A stretch of DNA of 64,000 bases from Gordionus sp. m RMFG-2023 (GCF_954871325.1 NC_088776.1:5835985-5899984); one strand, 5' to 3'. Counted from the stretch's first letter, positions 36,960 through 50,346 are shown. A program made the numbers and translations. Notes: a model not told the origin generated them from the letters alone.

Positions 36960-38450
36960 CTTATAATAAACCTGCTATTAAGTTTTAAAATATATTCAGG
37001 AAAAACTTAATTAACATAATAATCCAATAAAAAGAAGAAAATAAATATTGTTTATGCTAAAGTATTTTATGTAAGATGCCATGCCAGATTAAATATAAAT
37101 AGTTTAAATAATTATTACATCATTAAAAAATATATAATTTAACAATTCTAGAAATTTTAAGAAATTTAACAACCAACGACTTCATAATACAAGGTATAAT
37201 AATGGGAATATAATTAGTGCAAATGATAATACGAGGAGGAAGGGGGGGGGGGTAATTTAAAAAAAAAAAAAGGGAAGAAGAAGAAGTAATTAATGGTAAA
37301 TTTATTTTTGGGTCAAAATAGATAATTTATAAAGAGTACAAATTAGAAAAATATTTTTAAAAAAAATAAATTTAGAAATCATTGATACATACGTAGGGTT
37401 TAGCCAAACCCATAAAAAATCTTTAAAAAATGATGAATTTACGTTGAAAACTATTAGCCCATATGCGTATTTTAGTCATATCGGATTATAGGCTCCTACT
37501 ACCACCAGTAAAATAAATATAAGTTTATTTATAGGAAAATCAATTCTGCACATTTTTTATTATAATTAATATATTTGGTAAAAAAATTCTAAATGTTTAT
37601 GTCTTCGATATTTTCAATTACAAGATAAAGAAAGTATCGATAATTAGCAGCAGCTGCTATGCCTTGCTTCTCTACATTTTCCCTTTTTATAAAAATCCTT
37701 GTATATAGAAGACGTAATTTGTTGTTTTTCACAAACACTTACATAAAAAATAAGTGTTGTTTTTGAGCTCGCGCCTATGGCGCAATTTTTAAGTTTAAAT
37801 TTAGCTGGAAGCTACCCTTCAATAGGTTATGCTATATAGCGGATCAACAAGGAGCGCCTGATTTTTGGATAAGTTATATATATATATATAATAATAATAA
37901 AGTTTTATAGAATTTTCATAAAATTTGGTTGTTATCTAGAAAATCGCTATACAATGACCAGAGGGTCTCTGTAAATAAAAAAAAAATTTTTAAGCTTGCC
38001 ATTATATAAATAATAATCAAAATATAAAACACGCCAATTTACACTGCCTGAAATAGTATTTAAAAATGAATTACATTTTTTTGTTATTTTACGCCATCTT
38101 ATGGAAATTAGTTTATCAAAATTTTTAAAAATTGGCAAATAATAAAAGATGAGTTATTATTCTTCTTTTTCAATGATATATTATTCGCCTTTATTACCTT
38201 TATATTATACATAGCTATACTTCATAAATATTTATTTTAGATATTGAAACATGATTTTAAAAAAATTATTGTAAATTATAAAAAATAAATAGTATATGTC
38301 ACTGATTTACAAACAAAGACAATTCATTGTAATATCATATCTTCTCGAAAATAAATTGAAAAACGTCCATATCTGTTGTTAATATATTTAAATTTTATTT
38401 TAAATTATATTAACTTAATTTTTATCTTACGGATTTATTGTATTATTTAT
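36960..38450. other. Gene-free AT-rich stretch
   Basis: No gene, RNA or clear transposon recognised. Confidence 0.5.
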
Positions 38451-38453
38451 TTT

Positions 38454-38701
38454 AGTGATCTGCATCGGGACTAATTTTTCAAGCCCAGCCCGGCCCGAAT
38501 TTATTTAAATATAGAAATTAATTTTTATAATAATTCAAAATAAACAATATATGTTATTTGGCGTCTATTTTCTATAAATAAAATCACATATTTTTATTTT
38601 ACATAAAAAATTCAACATAAAATTGATAAATTTAGATATATTTTAAAAAATTTCTAAAGCCCGACCCTTCGGGGCCAGAGCCTTCTTTTGCAGATCTCTA
38701 A
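38454..38701. repeat. GC-rich-ended hAT-like MITE
   Basis: Left TAGTGATCTGCATCGGG, right complemented TAGAGATCTGCAAAAG, with CCCAGCCCGGCCCG and CCCGACCCTTCGGGGCC blocks just inside. Flanks ATTTATTT and ATTTTTTT differ at one position, a possible 8-bp target duplication. Confidence 0.6.
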
Positions 38702-38719
38702 TTTTTTTCACTTGACATA

Positions 38720-39560
38720 ATATTAATAGTTTAATTGATTGTTATGACTAAATTGAATTCGGAAAAGTATATATAGACATGTAATTTAGTAGATAAAGAT
38801 AGTTGTATTTTAAAATCAATTAAATAAAATAAATTTATTTTTTATAACTCCTTACCTACCTTCACTTTTTCAGCATGGTGGCAGCGGAAATTATCCTTTT
38901 AAAATTTTCTTTTAATTTTTTTTCTTGAATAAATAAAGATTAGATTATGGGCACTGGAGTTGTTACACTAAATGGAAATGAATATGATCAAACTAGATGA
39001 ACCAATTATGGGCAGTGGAGTTGTTACACAAACGAAAATTTTTTGATTAAATTAAAAAGGATTCTTAAAGATTATATTAATTGAATTCTAATTATCATAT
39101 CAGATTGGATATATAAAGTAAAAAAAAATATTTATAAAATAAAGATATTGTAATAAAAAATAAAAATTGATAGATTATTTTCACTTTCACATAAATATAA
39201 TATAAAAATTTTTATAAAAAGTAAATTAATTAAAATATTTTTGATGTCCAACACTATTATCTTGTTTTTTCCGGAATATATCGGCTATATGCAATCTTAT
39301 ATTGCTTAGATTGATAATTTTTTTAAAGATAGTAAGCTCAACAGAAGATGTGGTGGCTATGCTATTAACTATTAGTTTACCCGATAGTATCTTTAGCTTA
39401 GTTAGGGCCATATCGACAGATGAGGAGTTTGTGTCTCCAGACGCTTTACTGAAAAAGCTCAAGCTTTTATTTAATATTAGGCAGATAAACATAAAATTAA
39501 TACACGTAAATTTAAATGAAATTCTTGAAAGAAATTTTAGTATATAAAGATAAAAATGAT
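38720..39560 (+). mobile_element. Possible copia-type LTR retrotransposon fossil
   Basis: A frame near 39340-39540 resembles the Gag region of copia-type elements in its 'LL.SLP......V.AI.....L....L' pattern. Upstream, a TATATATA word, AATAAA words and a TGGTGGCAGCGG stretch near 38876 could be the end of an LTR and a primer site. It is broken and partial, with no second LTR recognised. Old by its state. The call is tentative. Confidence 0.28.
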
Positions 39561-39564
39561 AATA

Positions 39565-41270
39565 ATATAAATATATAAATATAACCATAAGATCACACGA
39601 TGAAATCTTAAAAGAATATTATGACTGTGTAAATAATGAAATGAATCTTATAAATAAAAAAAATTAGTGAAATATATTATTTAAAGAAATTTTAGTAACT
39701 AAAGAAAACAGTGATAATGTAAATATAATACATAATATAAATGAAGTAGATGAAATTCCCATACATTGTGCATTTATTGTGAGACTTTATGTAACACATT
39801 TGAAGTGTTAAAAATAATAATGATATTAATTATTATTAAATCGACAATTAAGAAAATTGCTGATTGAAGAAATACATTTTTTTTTATATGGCTTACCATG
39901 AATCTTTTGTTTTGCTGTCCAACAAAAGAAAATTTTGATTTGTGTCAAGTCTGGATATACAATACATGTATAATTGTTAATTTACACAAGGATTAACAAC
40001 ATAAAAAAAATCAATAATTTGTTTGATTAAATTGTTTTTTTTATAAATTTTTATAAAATAAATTCGGTTTGGTATATCATGATATCATGCAAACTCCCTC
40101 TCATTTGATTCATTTTGCGACTGTTATTCCAAAAATGTCCACCTAGAAATTCAGTAATCTCAGAAATAAATCTTCAATAGTTTAAAAAAAGAATTTGTGT
40201 TACCATTGTCAGTCTGAGAGACCGTCCTCTCAAGCTGTAATGAATAAACAAATCGATAATTCAGTGTCCATGCCAACGAATATTTCAATGTAGCATAATC
40301 CAGACAGTTTGGGAATGACATACTATGATCATTGGCCTTTTCATCTGACTTTGATAGCTCGACAAATTTTGCATTGAAGCAGGGGGACGATAGCAATTTC
40401 TCTCATAATATCAATAATACTCACCATGAACATATATATGATATGGGAAGATCCTCTCAGTTTATATTTTATGTATAACATACGACTCTATGATTTAAAT
40501 ATTCAATAGATATTATATACAATATTTGGGTAAATGCCTCGCTCTTTTATTAATGATTATATCATCAATTGCCAGTTTAATTTGTTCATCACTTGATTTT
40601 GCATCAAATTCTGTTTTCGCGAGCTTTTCATTTCAATATAAATATTTAAATTTTGGCCAGTCAATGCATGGTCAGACAATACTCACCTTTCTATTATTAT
40701 TAAGCGCCTTTATATATCTATTAAATTAAACTTTTAAAGTCTATTTTTTGTGTAAATAATGTTAAATGTCTAAGGATAATATTTATACAAAATATCAGTA
40801 ATCTAAATTAGTAATATTTATACATAACAAAAAAATGTGTAACGTGATTTTTCCAGAAATAGGCACTAAAAAAAATTTATTTAAAATATTTTTTTATTGG
40901 ATTGCTATAACTTAGGTAAGGTACACATCATAAATGCACACCTTTTGACCAATTTTGAGAGAAATCGGTCCAATAGATAATAAGTTAAAGGGTGGTGGCC
41001 AGTCTTCAAACATGGCCATTTATGGCATATTTCTCCTAGTTTTTCTAATATCTGGAGTTGTAATTGTTTTCCTTGATTATTCCTTTAATAGTTGTTGTAT
41101 CTCAATGTCCACTGTTGTCTGTTATCGCACTTTGATTACGTATATTGACTTCTGTTGTCCTCATAGCTAACCATTTATCGATCTGCTTCCATCTTTTTTA
41201 CCTCGCTGCCCATCTAAATATTTTACTGATGATGTTTCACCATCTATTTTTTCATTTACAAATATATTTT
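39565..41270. other. Gene-free stretch left of the LINE
   Basis: No gene recognised. Near 40951-40980 it contains a 30-base word almost identical to one at 28954-28984 inside the MULE. Confidence 0.45.
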
Positions 41271-41378
41271 ATACTTTAGCAATTATTTTTTTTTTTTTCT
41301 CTTTAGCTTTCACCTTTTCTGGTAAGCTCCTTCAACATCTTCCACTTTATGTTATTCGTACTATCTTCTTTATCTATT

Positions 41379-44100
41379 TTATACTTTCATATTGGCTCTA
41401 ACTTTATGGCCCCATTGAAGTTTTGGCCTTCCTCTTTTACGTTTGCCCATCACTTCCAATCTTTCAACTTTATTTCGACAGTTCATAGGCCTTCTCATTG
41501 TGTGCCCATACCACCTAAGTCTGTTTACCATTAACTTAGTCTTAATGGGCACTACCTTTAAACTATTTAGTATTCTTGCAATTGGGTGCACCCATCTTTC
41601 TTGAGCATATCTCAGCAATCATCCTCAGCATTCTCATCTCCATAGTTTGTAGACTTCTCTCGTCTGATTCTTTGGTTGGCCATGTTTCAGAACTATATAG
41701 AATAGTTGGTTGTACTATGGAACTGTAAATTTTTCCCTTTAACTTGTGTGGGATTCTTTTGTCAAATAGCACTCCAGATAAAGATCTCCACTTAAATCCA
41801 CCCTTGATTAATCTTATCTTTACCTTTTTCACAGCGTTTGTTTGTATAGTGGAGCCCAAATATTTTCAGCTTTCAAAAAAAAAAAAAAAAAAAACATTTA
41901 TATCAATACTCTCCGCGTTCATCTCCTCCTATCACCATATACTCCGTCTTTTCTCTATTTACTTTTTAATCCGTGCGTTTCTAGGATATTTATCCAATTC
42001 ACTAACCTTTCTTTCATTTCATCCTTGGATTCGGCAAGTATCACAATATCATCTGCAAATATCATATTCCACGGGACTGTTTGAGGTATAGACCGTGCTA
42101 ATACATCTATTACTGTAATGCAGAGAAGTGGGCTGAGAGCCGACCCTTGATGAACTCCTTCTGCTATTGTGAAGCCTGCTGAAGTACCTGTTGTAATACG
42201 GACCATTGTTGTATGTCCCATATACATATCCTCTATTATTCTTATATATTTTTCGGGAACTTTTTTGCGGCGTAGCGCCCACCAGATAAGTTTTCTTGGG
42301 ATTCTATCGAAGGCCTTTTCTAGATCGAGAAAGACCATGTAGCTTTTTGTTCTTTTCCCCGTATTTTTCACTCATTTGCCTAATTGCATGGATAGCATCG
42401 GTTGTTGATCTTCCAGGTATAAAGCCAAACTGTGTCTCTCCTATTTCGACTATATCTCTTAATCTTTTTTCTATTATTTTTTCGTATAGTTTGTGACAGG
42501 ACATTGTTTTATGCTCCTTGTAATTTTTGGGCTATTGTGTGGATCCCCTTTATTTTTGGAAGATAGAAACCAGATAGCTCTGCCTCCATTTTTTGGGGAA
42601 TCTCTCATTTCAAGTATTTTTTATTGTACAGATTTGTGGAGAGATGTATTCCATCATTCCTAGTGTTTTTTAAGGCTTTCTATTGGAATATCGTCTTGGA
42701 CCCTAGCTTTGTTGTTTTTCATATGCTTGAGACATGTGATTATTTCTTTATTCTGTTATAGGTTGTATTTAAGGCTTTGACAAGGGGAGTGTTCGTCGAG
42801 GATGCAACAGGGAATAAAGTTGAGGGCTCCTGAAAATATTCTTTCCATCTATTCATTATTTCTTTTCCTTTATTATCAATTTCCCATCTTTATTTTTGAT
42901 TACTTTCGGAGCTCCGTTTATATCCCTAGAGTTCTTTTCTTCGCTGTTTGGCTAATCTGTATATTTTATTTTGCCCTTTTGGTATGTAGATCTTCTATGA
43001 TGTCAATGTGCTGTGATTTGGTCTCAGCCACCGCCTTTTGTAGCTAATCTCTTGGATTTCTTGTATCTTGACTTGTCATCTACTTCTTGATTTGTACTAT
43101 ATTTTGCAAAGGGCTTTTTTCTCCTGTATAGTGGTTTGTACCTCTGATTCTACCACCATAGTTCTTTGTGTGATTTGTTGCCTCCTCTTGTCAAGCCTAG
43201 CGTCGATTTTGCAGTGTCTATTAATCTGGATGAAAGGTCTGTCCATATTTTTTCACTGACTTGTGAGCAATTTATTGTTTCAATGTTTGCATTGATTGCA
43301 AAGGCATCTGTCATTGTTTTTAATTTGCCCCATTTGATGCATGGTTCCAGTTTTTTATCTATTTTGAGTGATTTTATTTGAGATTGTAAATCCATGATTA
43401 GTAGCTTGTGTTGCAGCATGATATCTTCCCTGATGACTTTGCAGTCTATTACATCTTTTAATCTTTCATGAGAGATTAGCATGTAATCTATCTGTGTTTT
43501 CCTAGTACCCACTTTCATATGTTATTAAATGACTATCTTTTTCCTATAGCAGGTGTTGGTTAAGGCAAGGTCGAAGGCTTCAGCAAATTTCCAAAGACAA
43601 GCCTCATCATTTCTTTCTTCGTATCCAAAACCACCATGATGCCTTTTGTAGCTATCTCTTGCTTTCCCCACATGCGCATTTAAGTCACCACCAATTATGA
43701 CTAGGTCATCCTTAGGGATTTCCAATACGGCTTCATCAAGGATAGCTCTAAAGTCATCTTTCTTTTCTTCCTTGCAACCCGTTTGAGGAGCATATACTGG
43801 ATAGGATGTGTAGTATTGATTGACCAATGCAGAGTTTTATCTTTCATTAGTCTATCAGAGATCCTGTTGACTTCTACAACTGAGGAGGCTAAAAAAAAAA
43901 AAAGACACTGTTCCTATTGATAACAAGTCCATTATAGTACAATTTATACCCATCTCCAATCATCAAAGTCTTCTGTCCTTCCATTTCGTCTCAGACAAAC
44001 GCTATATCAACTTTCTCCTGTTCAACATTGATGCCAATTCTCTCGTCTGGCCTTGCTGTCCCAATATTCAAACTTCTGTCTTGTCTTCTTTGCTTTGGAC
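41379..44100 (-). pseudogene. RTE endonuclease-reverse transcriptase, frame-broken
   Basis: Minus-strand pieces, 5' to 3': an endonuclease start near 44100-43860 (IGINVEQEKVDIAFV, then EMEGQKTLM); 43827-43525 (VYAPQTGCKEEKKDDF, IIGGDLNAHVGKARD); 43518-43150 (KTQIDYMLISHERLKDV); a linker; 42504-42304 (TQFGFIPGRSTTDAIHAIRQ); 42371-41955 (FLDLEKAFDRIPRKLIWWAL, GVHQGSALSPLL, FADDIVILAES); 41859-41563 (FDKRIPHKLKGKIYSSIVQP, TILYSSETWP); 41618-41379 (RLRWYGHTMRRP). These are the endonuclease and reverse-transcriptase motifs of RTE elements. At least five frame changes or stops interrupt it, including a 17-base A run near 41877. The FADD catalytic site is intact in sequence. Confidence 0.88.
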
Positions 44101-44336
44101 TTTACTTTATTTTTTCAGGATGGAGGTCTACACCCTGCGCGTCGCATGGAGGGAACGCTCTAGCTTTCATATTCATATTTTCATTTGTGTCCTTCATTTG
44201 TTTATTGAACAGGTATCCTTAGCATCCGTGCCCGTCGGTGACCGGGTGGTTATCTCTAAGCTCCGAAATTCATCATACCACATGTCTTTACACATCAGTC
44301 ATCGAAGAAAAACTTGAAAGTTTTTATGGTTCTTAC

Positions 44337-44408
44337 CAGGATTGAACCCGCGTCCTTGTTCATGCTCGTGTTTCCAAGCCTACATCTTACCCATTAGGGC
44401 CACCCCGG
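44337..44408 (-). other. tRNA-like head of the LINE (internal pol III promoter boxes)
   Basis: On the minus strand TGGCCCTAATGGGTAAGA fits a pol III A box and GGGTTCAATCC, about 45 bases on, fits a B box; both sit where they would in a tRNA. The sequence does not fold into a clean tRNA with matched acceptor ends, so I read it as a tRNA-derived SINE-type head, not a gene. It is inside the 15-bp duplication and so was inserted with the LINE. Confidence 0.7.
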
Positions 44409-45065
44409 TGATCTACTTTAGCAATTATATCATTTTTTTAATTCTTTCTTCTCTATTCCATTCCATATATACTCAAATTCGCTTATTATATAATGTTATT
44501 TTTACTAGAGATTTTCTGACGAATATTTTTATTTATAGATGATATTTTTTTTTACCTCTTCTATTACTCTACTATACGAACTTACATTTATTATTTAACA
44601 TACGGCTTACCCAATTGTTATACATTTCATTTTTATCTTAAACGGCCCCATTAAATTTAGTTAAATATGAAGCATGTGACCTTTCCAGGTGAAGTAATCT
44701 CAATCGTTCAATCAAATCTTTGGATTGATGAAGTCCGTCGATGAGCACACACCCTCCAGCTTTATGTATTCGTCATTAGGGGCAACTTCGTAATAAAAGT
44801 GTTTGCCTTTTCAATATCAGTTAGTTTTGAGTCCCTAAATATGGCCTCAAATAATCTTATAAACATCTTAACATTGCTTGAAAATGTAGGGTATTCTATT
44901 AATATTTTTAATTTATACCAATGGTTTCATTTTTATCAATTTTTTTCATTTATTTAAATAATTTATGATTTTATCAATTTATTATATGTTTTATAATAAA
45001 AAATATATGAGTATTCCACGATCTTCTCTGATATCGTTTCGTGTTTATCGCAAATACCACGCCGT

Positions 45066-45308
45066 CTAATCTATATATTCCGCACCATGGATATATCGAT
45101 GAGCCATCAGCCTGTCTTCTAAGTCATCGTAATAAAAATGAGCTCTGGATCTTTTCTTGTGTATTTGCAGCACGAAATCGCTGAAGTATTCATCGTAGAC
45201 GTATTTGATATTGTATTTTGATAGATATTTAACGACTATTAAATATTTGTATGTCTTGATCGGATTGGTTGAACTGCCACCATATAATTTGGCTCCTAGT
45301 AAACGCAC
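45066..45308 (-). CDS. Hypothetical frame of unknown origin
   Basis: An 80-codon minus-strand frame that looks coding (RLLGAKLYGGSSTNPIKTYK, later KRSRAHFYYDDLEDRLMAHR). It opens with GTG two codons after an in-frame stop and has no clear splice acceptor, so it is more likely a gene fragment than a gene. I do not recognise the family. Confidence 0.25.
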   Translation of the reverse strand: MRLLGAKLYGGSSTNPIKTYKYLIVVKYLSKYNIKYVYDEYFSDFVLQIHKKRSRAHFYYDDLEDRLMAHRYIHGAEYID

Positions 45309-47599
45309 GATTTAATTTTTATCCAAACATATTACAAGTTTTAAGAAACATTAACAACCACATCAAATAATGTTCGGGAAAGAAAATATTAATATTATCT
45401 ATAAATGATAATTTTTCAAATCATTGCAAAAGTCGTATGGCTGGAAATAATCCCTCGGTATACCAATATATTAACTCATTTTAATCCTATTTTTCGTTTA
45501 AACCTGAAAGTAACTTGCAGAGCTTTACTATCTAATCCCAGAAATGGCCGATGCGTTTTACTACTTCTATACCTTTGATAATTAGTTTTTATTTGAACTA
45601 TTTGATTAAAAAATAATTAGTAACATAACATGCCCTTTTGTAAAGTATTTGCCGCTTCTAAAAAAAATTAAAATAACCATCATTTATTACTTATTCAAAT
45701 ATAATAAAAACTTTGAAAAGTCTTAAATATTGGTCGAGTCATTTCAACTTTGAAGCATTAGATTATTCCTGACAAACTGAAATATAAAACACAATCAGGA
45801 CAAGTTATTTACTTTCCAGTATTTATCAATCTTTTGTTTGGAAATATTAATTTTATAACTTTCGTAAGCTATACATCGCAATACCCATTGGAGTAGCCAG
45901 GGTTTTGCTAAGGGAGATTTTTTTCTTTATAAAAATGTTTTTTTCTTTGTAAATAACATTTAAAAAATAAATGAATTTGTTATCGGTTTCCTGAGATTTT
46001 TTTAAAAAAAAATGGATTCTGATATAGTATAATCGGCTGAATACAAGGAAAATTATTTATCTCAAAGCCTAATATCTTAGGCTAAGAATATGCTAGAAGG
46101 TTCATGCATTATTATCGTTTCGAGAATATAATGCTAAAAGATGAACGAGCCAAAAATCGAGGTTCTAGATTGAGGTTTCGGTCGCTATATTTGTTCGGTC
46201 CAAGTCTAGGTTCAGTTTTCTCTTCCTAAATTTGTTAAAGTTATAGGTCCGGTTCCATGTTTGGATTTTTTTTTTCGAACAACAACTTTTTTTCAATATT
46301 AAATTTTGAAAGTATAAAACAAAATTATTTATTCTTAATTTGATTTTCAAAAAATAAAACGACAAGATTAATGTTAAGTAACTTCAGCGCAAATTATAAT
46401 AATTATATTTAAAAATTTTAAAAATAATATAAAATAACTCGTTTAAAATATCTTTTAATAGATTATTCAACTGACCATAAAAAAAAGAAATAATTATCTT
46501 TTATATTATACTTTTTTTCTGATTTAAATTAGATTTAAATGATTTAATTTAAAATAGAACCAAAAAACTATACGAAGCATGAAAAATAGCTATTTAACAA
46601 AGTTTAAATTTAATATATATTAAATTATTTAAATTATAGCACATTTATATTATGACGTGTTAAAAGGTCCTCCTATAATTTAAGGCATAAAATAGAAAAT
46701 TGAATTTTAAAAATCAAAATAATATAGAGATTTATTCAAACCCTGTAATCCTCACATTCTGACTATCTTCATCTCCATAGAGATCTCTTTTTAAAAGATA
46801 TAGCAGGTTTTAATATATATTATTGGAACCCAATATCTAGGATAAAATAAAAATGTATACCACCATTCACTATAAACAGAATTGTATTCACTTTTTTTAT
46901 ATACTAGATATTTTAATATATTATATTATTAAATGTTTCACTTTCTAAGTTTTCATTTGATTATTATAAGCATATTTTATTTTCATTTATGGTTTAAATA
47001 GTCATAATCGAAAAATAAAAATCTAAATTATTTGCTAAATAAAGCAACCTAGGTTATTTATGTATAATATGTTTAATTTCCTCTTATTATATCCTATCTT
47101 AATTTATTTTAAACGAAATTTAGCCGAAATCTCACTTACTCGTTTTTTCGTTAAGTTTCCGAGTATAAATATATTTTGCAAAAAATAAATAATTGAAATT
47201 AATTCTTCACTGATATTCCTAAGTCATAAAGCCCCGTTCTAGAATTAGAGGTTAGAATCTATGAAAAGTGTTTAAGGGCGTTAATCTTTAGGCATTTATT
47301 GACAGGATTTATATACTTTATAATAGGCAATCCAACAAAAAAATCGAAAGGTTCTGGAGATAAAATATCTCCCGAATATATCCCGAATTGGGAATTCAGT
47401 TGGTGCTATTGTAAAAGTCTGCAATAACTATGAAGACTTTTTTGGGCAGTTTAAAGAAACGGGATCTAGCTGTGTCCGCATGGAATTCATGATTACTAGG
47501 AGAATCGTTTGACATACCAGCAAAGATGCGAAGGGAATTTGTAGTTTGCATGCTTAAATTAAGCAATTTTTATAAGATAACAATGGTGTTATATAGCCA

Positions 47600-48365
47600 A
47601 AGAGAACTGCACGGGTTTTCTGTAACCCAACCCGAGCCCACATTATAAAAGATATTTTTCGGGTCGGCTAAGGTGGGGTTGTAAGATCTGTCCCACCCGA
47701 AACTCAACCCCCGACCCGAAAAGTAATAATATATATATCCTAAATAATTATCATAATTAATAATGTCAATTATAAAGCCATATCATTTTTTATTTCAGTA
47801 TTTTATAATTTACAAACAACCATATATCAAACTATTTTATGTGATTATATTATAGTACATTGCATTGCATTAACGATATTATTACATACTTTACTTTCAT
47901 TATATTCTATCAAGTTAAATAAAATATATTTTACTAACATCTATTTAGATAAATAGCCTTAATTTTCTTATTAAAAATTATTTCAGTGAATGCCAAATTA
48001 AAAAAAAAATTGGCGAAAAGATTAAGAGCAATGAAAGTAAGAGAAAATGCCAATGGCAAATCTGAGGCCCGGGAAAAGGTTTCATTTATATATGATAAAA
48101 AATGAAAAAATTAATTATTTAAGTGGCAATTTTCGCAAATATATATGTTTATAATTCTATAACAAGAGGTTAGTATATTTATACATAATTTTTTTTTAAG
48201 GTTATTATAATATTCAACCTCAAATTGTAAAATTTCGTGCTCGGATCGGGTTGGACTAAAAAAATGTGTACTCGGACTCGGGTCGGGTTCGGAATTTTTT
48301 TTAAATTAAATTCGGTCTCGGTTTGGGCTTAGACTGCGAAAAAATTATTTTGCAGACCTTTATGT
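47600..48365. repeat. Possible hAT-type non-autonomous element with C/G-rich ends
   Basis: Left block GTAACCCAACCCGAGCCC to ACCCGACCCGAAAAG and right block CTCGGATCGGGTTGG to GACTCGGGTCGGGTTCGG are in opposite sense, and the right ends in TTTTGCAGACCTTTAT, matching the TGCAGATCTCT tip of related elements. No target duplication was found. Confidence 0.4.
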
Positions 48366-50346
48366 AGCCATATATGCGTTTGATACATGTAATAATCTTG
48401 AAGCGAGGTATCTAACTTATCAGAGACTTGCCATTGACCTGTTAAAGGTTAAAAAGACTTAAAAGGCCTCAAAAATTAAATTGGTAAAATGAGATGATGC
48501 ATACTTGAGAAGGTATTTTTGATTAGACAAGAATGCTCTAATACCGACTAATGTAAGTGTCTTAATTATATATATAATATATATATAGCAAAAATTTTTT
48601 AAAATCAAAAACGATTTCTTATGGTTGCTGCCTATAATGGCACCTGCATGAGTAAAAAATTTTCTCTTTTCCAGCTAGGGCTCTATAGGAGTGTCGGTTA
48701 CCCATCTGCTCTCATGAGGAGTCTATTTACCTCGAGAGTTAATTGATTTTTTTTCCTCTTAAAAAAAAATTATTAATAAAAGTTACGATTTATTATATAT
48801 TATAAACAATAAAAAGTATATAATAATTAAAACTTTATGCATAAATATTTAATATAATATTTAATATATACCTATATATTTCTTATTCTTATAAACCTAA
48901 ACAGGAAATATTATAAGATATTTTTTATTTTATTTTTTATAGTGTTGTACTGGTTAAAAAAATTTTTTTATATATATTTCTCCCTATATATTAACAAATA
49001 GAAGGCGAAATTTTATTTAGTAATAAGTTTATAAACTCTAAGCTTATTCCACCAAAAACCAAAAATAAACACTAATTCTTGTCACATAAAACCTTTATAG
49101 GCTTTTATAAATGCATAAATGTAATAATAATAAATAAAATATAAAATATATTTAATTTCTCTTTTTTTATATTAATAATAAAAGTTTAACCTAATTGAGT
49201 AAAATAAAATCTATTTAATTTTAAATATTAAATTATTTTTTTTAAATGTCGCGCGCTTCCTTTGCATTTATATAAGTATATTTATGACAACATATGATAA
49301 TATACCTTTGAATAAACAAAAAAAAGATGAATTTCAAAAAAATAAATTTTTTTTTGTAAGATTTTTAAAAAAAATATATAATAAAATCAAAAAAATTAAT
49401 ATTTTCGCGCCTCCAAGAATTATATATATATTATCTTAATTTTTATTTTGTTTAATATTTATTGGAACATTAATCTTTGAAAGATCGAATTTATCTTAAG
49501 GTTTTTATATGCGAAAAACTATTTTTATTTTTTGTGGGAAAATCATTCTTTTATTGGAAATATCATCTGGAAAAATCTTGTTGCATACATAACTTTAAGT
49601 TATAATAATAAGGAAAAGGTAAATTAATTTTATCCTATTTTGTAGAAAAAAGTATATATAAATAAATTAAAACCCGGCGAAGCTATCGGCAAAGTAAAAC
49701 CGGAACTATCCGGGTCAGGCCAGGTTTGAAAATTAGTTTCAAATTAGGATTTATCTTAGAATCTGGGTCGGATCAAGCATTTCGAAAAAATATTAATTAA
49801 TTAGTTGAAAAAAGAAATAACGATTAGATTTATTTAGCATTTCAATTTGCTGTTCATATTTTTTTCTATTTTGAAATAATTTTTAAAAAAAACAGCCGTA
49901 AAAATATTCGACAAAATGTCGATTTTTTTTAAAAAAAAAAACCCGAGTATTTGAAAAACCAAAAACAAAATCAGATATGGGGGGGGGGAATCTTTTAATT
50001 CAAAGTCGCGGGTCTTAGTATTAGAATTAGATTATTTACTTATGATTTGGTGGAAGAATACACCCCCCCCCCCCTTCCCCAGAAGATAAAGTTCCCTATT
50101 CCTTCATTTTTATAACATATAAACGCTTGGAGAAGATAATAAAGAGATGTTGAATACAACCCTAAAAAATAATTTTCTACAATTTATTTCCAAAAAATAA
50201 GAAAGAATAATATTATAATTAGAAATCCTATTTTTAGGTATCTTACTCTTATCTAAAAGTGATTTTTTTTTAAATCTTCTTAAAAGATACATTTCGCTAT
50301 TTCATACGGCACTTTGTTAGAACCTAATCAAATGAATGAGTTTAAT

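Larger units (their letters stand above)
41287..44414 (-). mobile_element. RTE-type LINE, full span, with tRNA-like 5' head and 15-bp target duplication
   Basis: TACTTTAGCAATTAT is perfectly repeated at 41272-41286 and 44415-44429. Between them, on the minus strand, lie a tRNA-like head (44337-44408), a GC-richer leader, an apurinic-type endonuclease, a reverse transcriptase and an A-rich tail (the T run at 41287-41299). The 3128-bp length fits a whole RTE element. The coding frame is broken several times, so it is not active. Confidence 0.9.
44430..50340. other. Gene-poor AT-rich stretch
   Basis: No gene supported apart from the weak frame at 45066-45308. A hAT-like tip (GGAGTAGCCAGGGTTTTGC) lies near 45892. 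C/G-rich words at 47600-47720 (ACCCGAGCCC, CCCGACCCG) and 48240-48350 (ATCGGGTTGG, GACTCGGGTCGGGTTCGG) look like the opposed ends of one hAT-type short element. Poly-G and poly-C tracts lie near 49981 and 50064. Confidence 0.45.

Noticed and set aside
39226-39588. 120-residue minus-strand frame
   Set aside because: Mostly hydrophobic AT-rich translation; the opposite strand has the more protein-like reading.
41744-43381. Many + strand frames of 60-115 residues
   Set aside because: Antisense shadows of the LINE endonuclease and reverse transcriptase, whose motifs are clear on the minus strand.
44337-44408. Functional tRNA gene
   Set aside because: A and B boxes are present, but the ends do not pair as a tRNA and the sequence lies inside the target duplication of a LINE.
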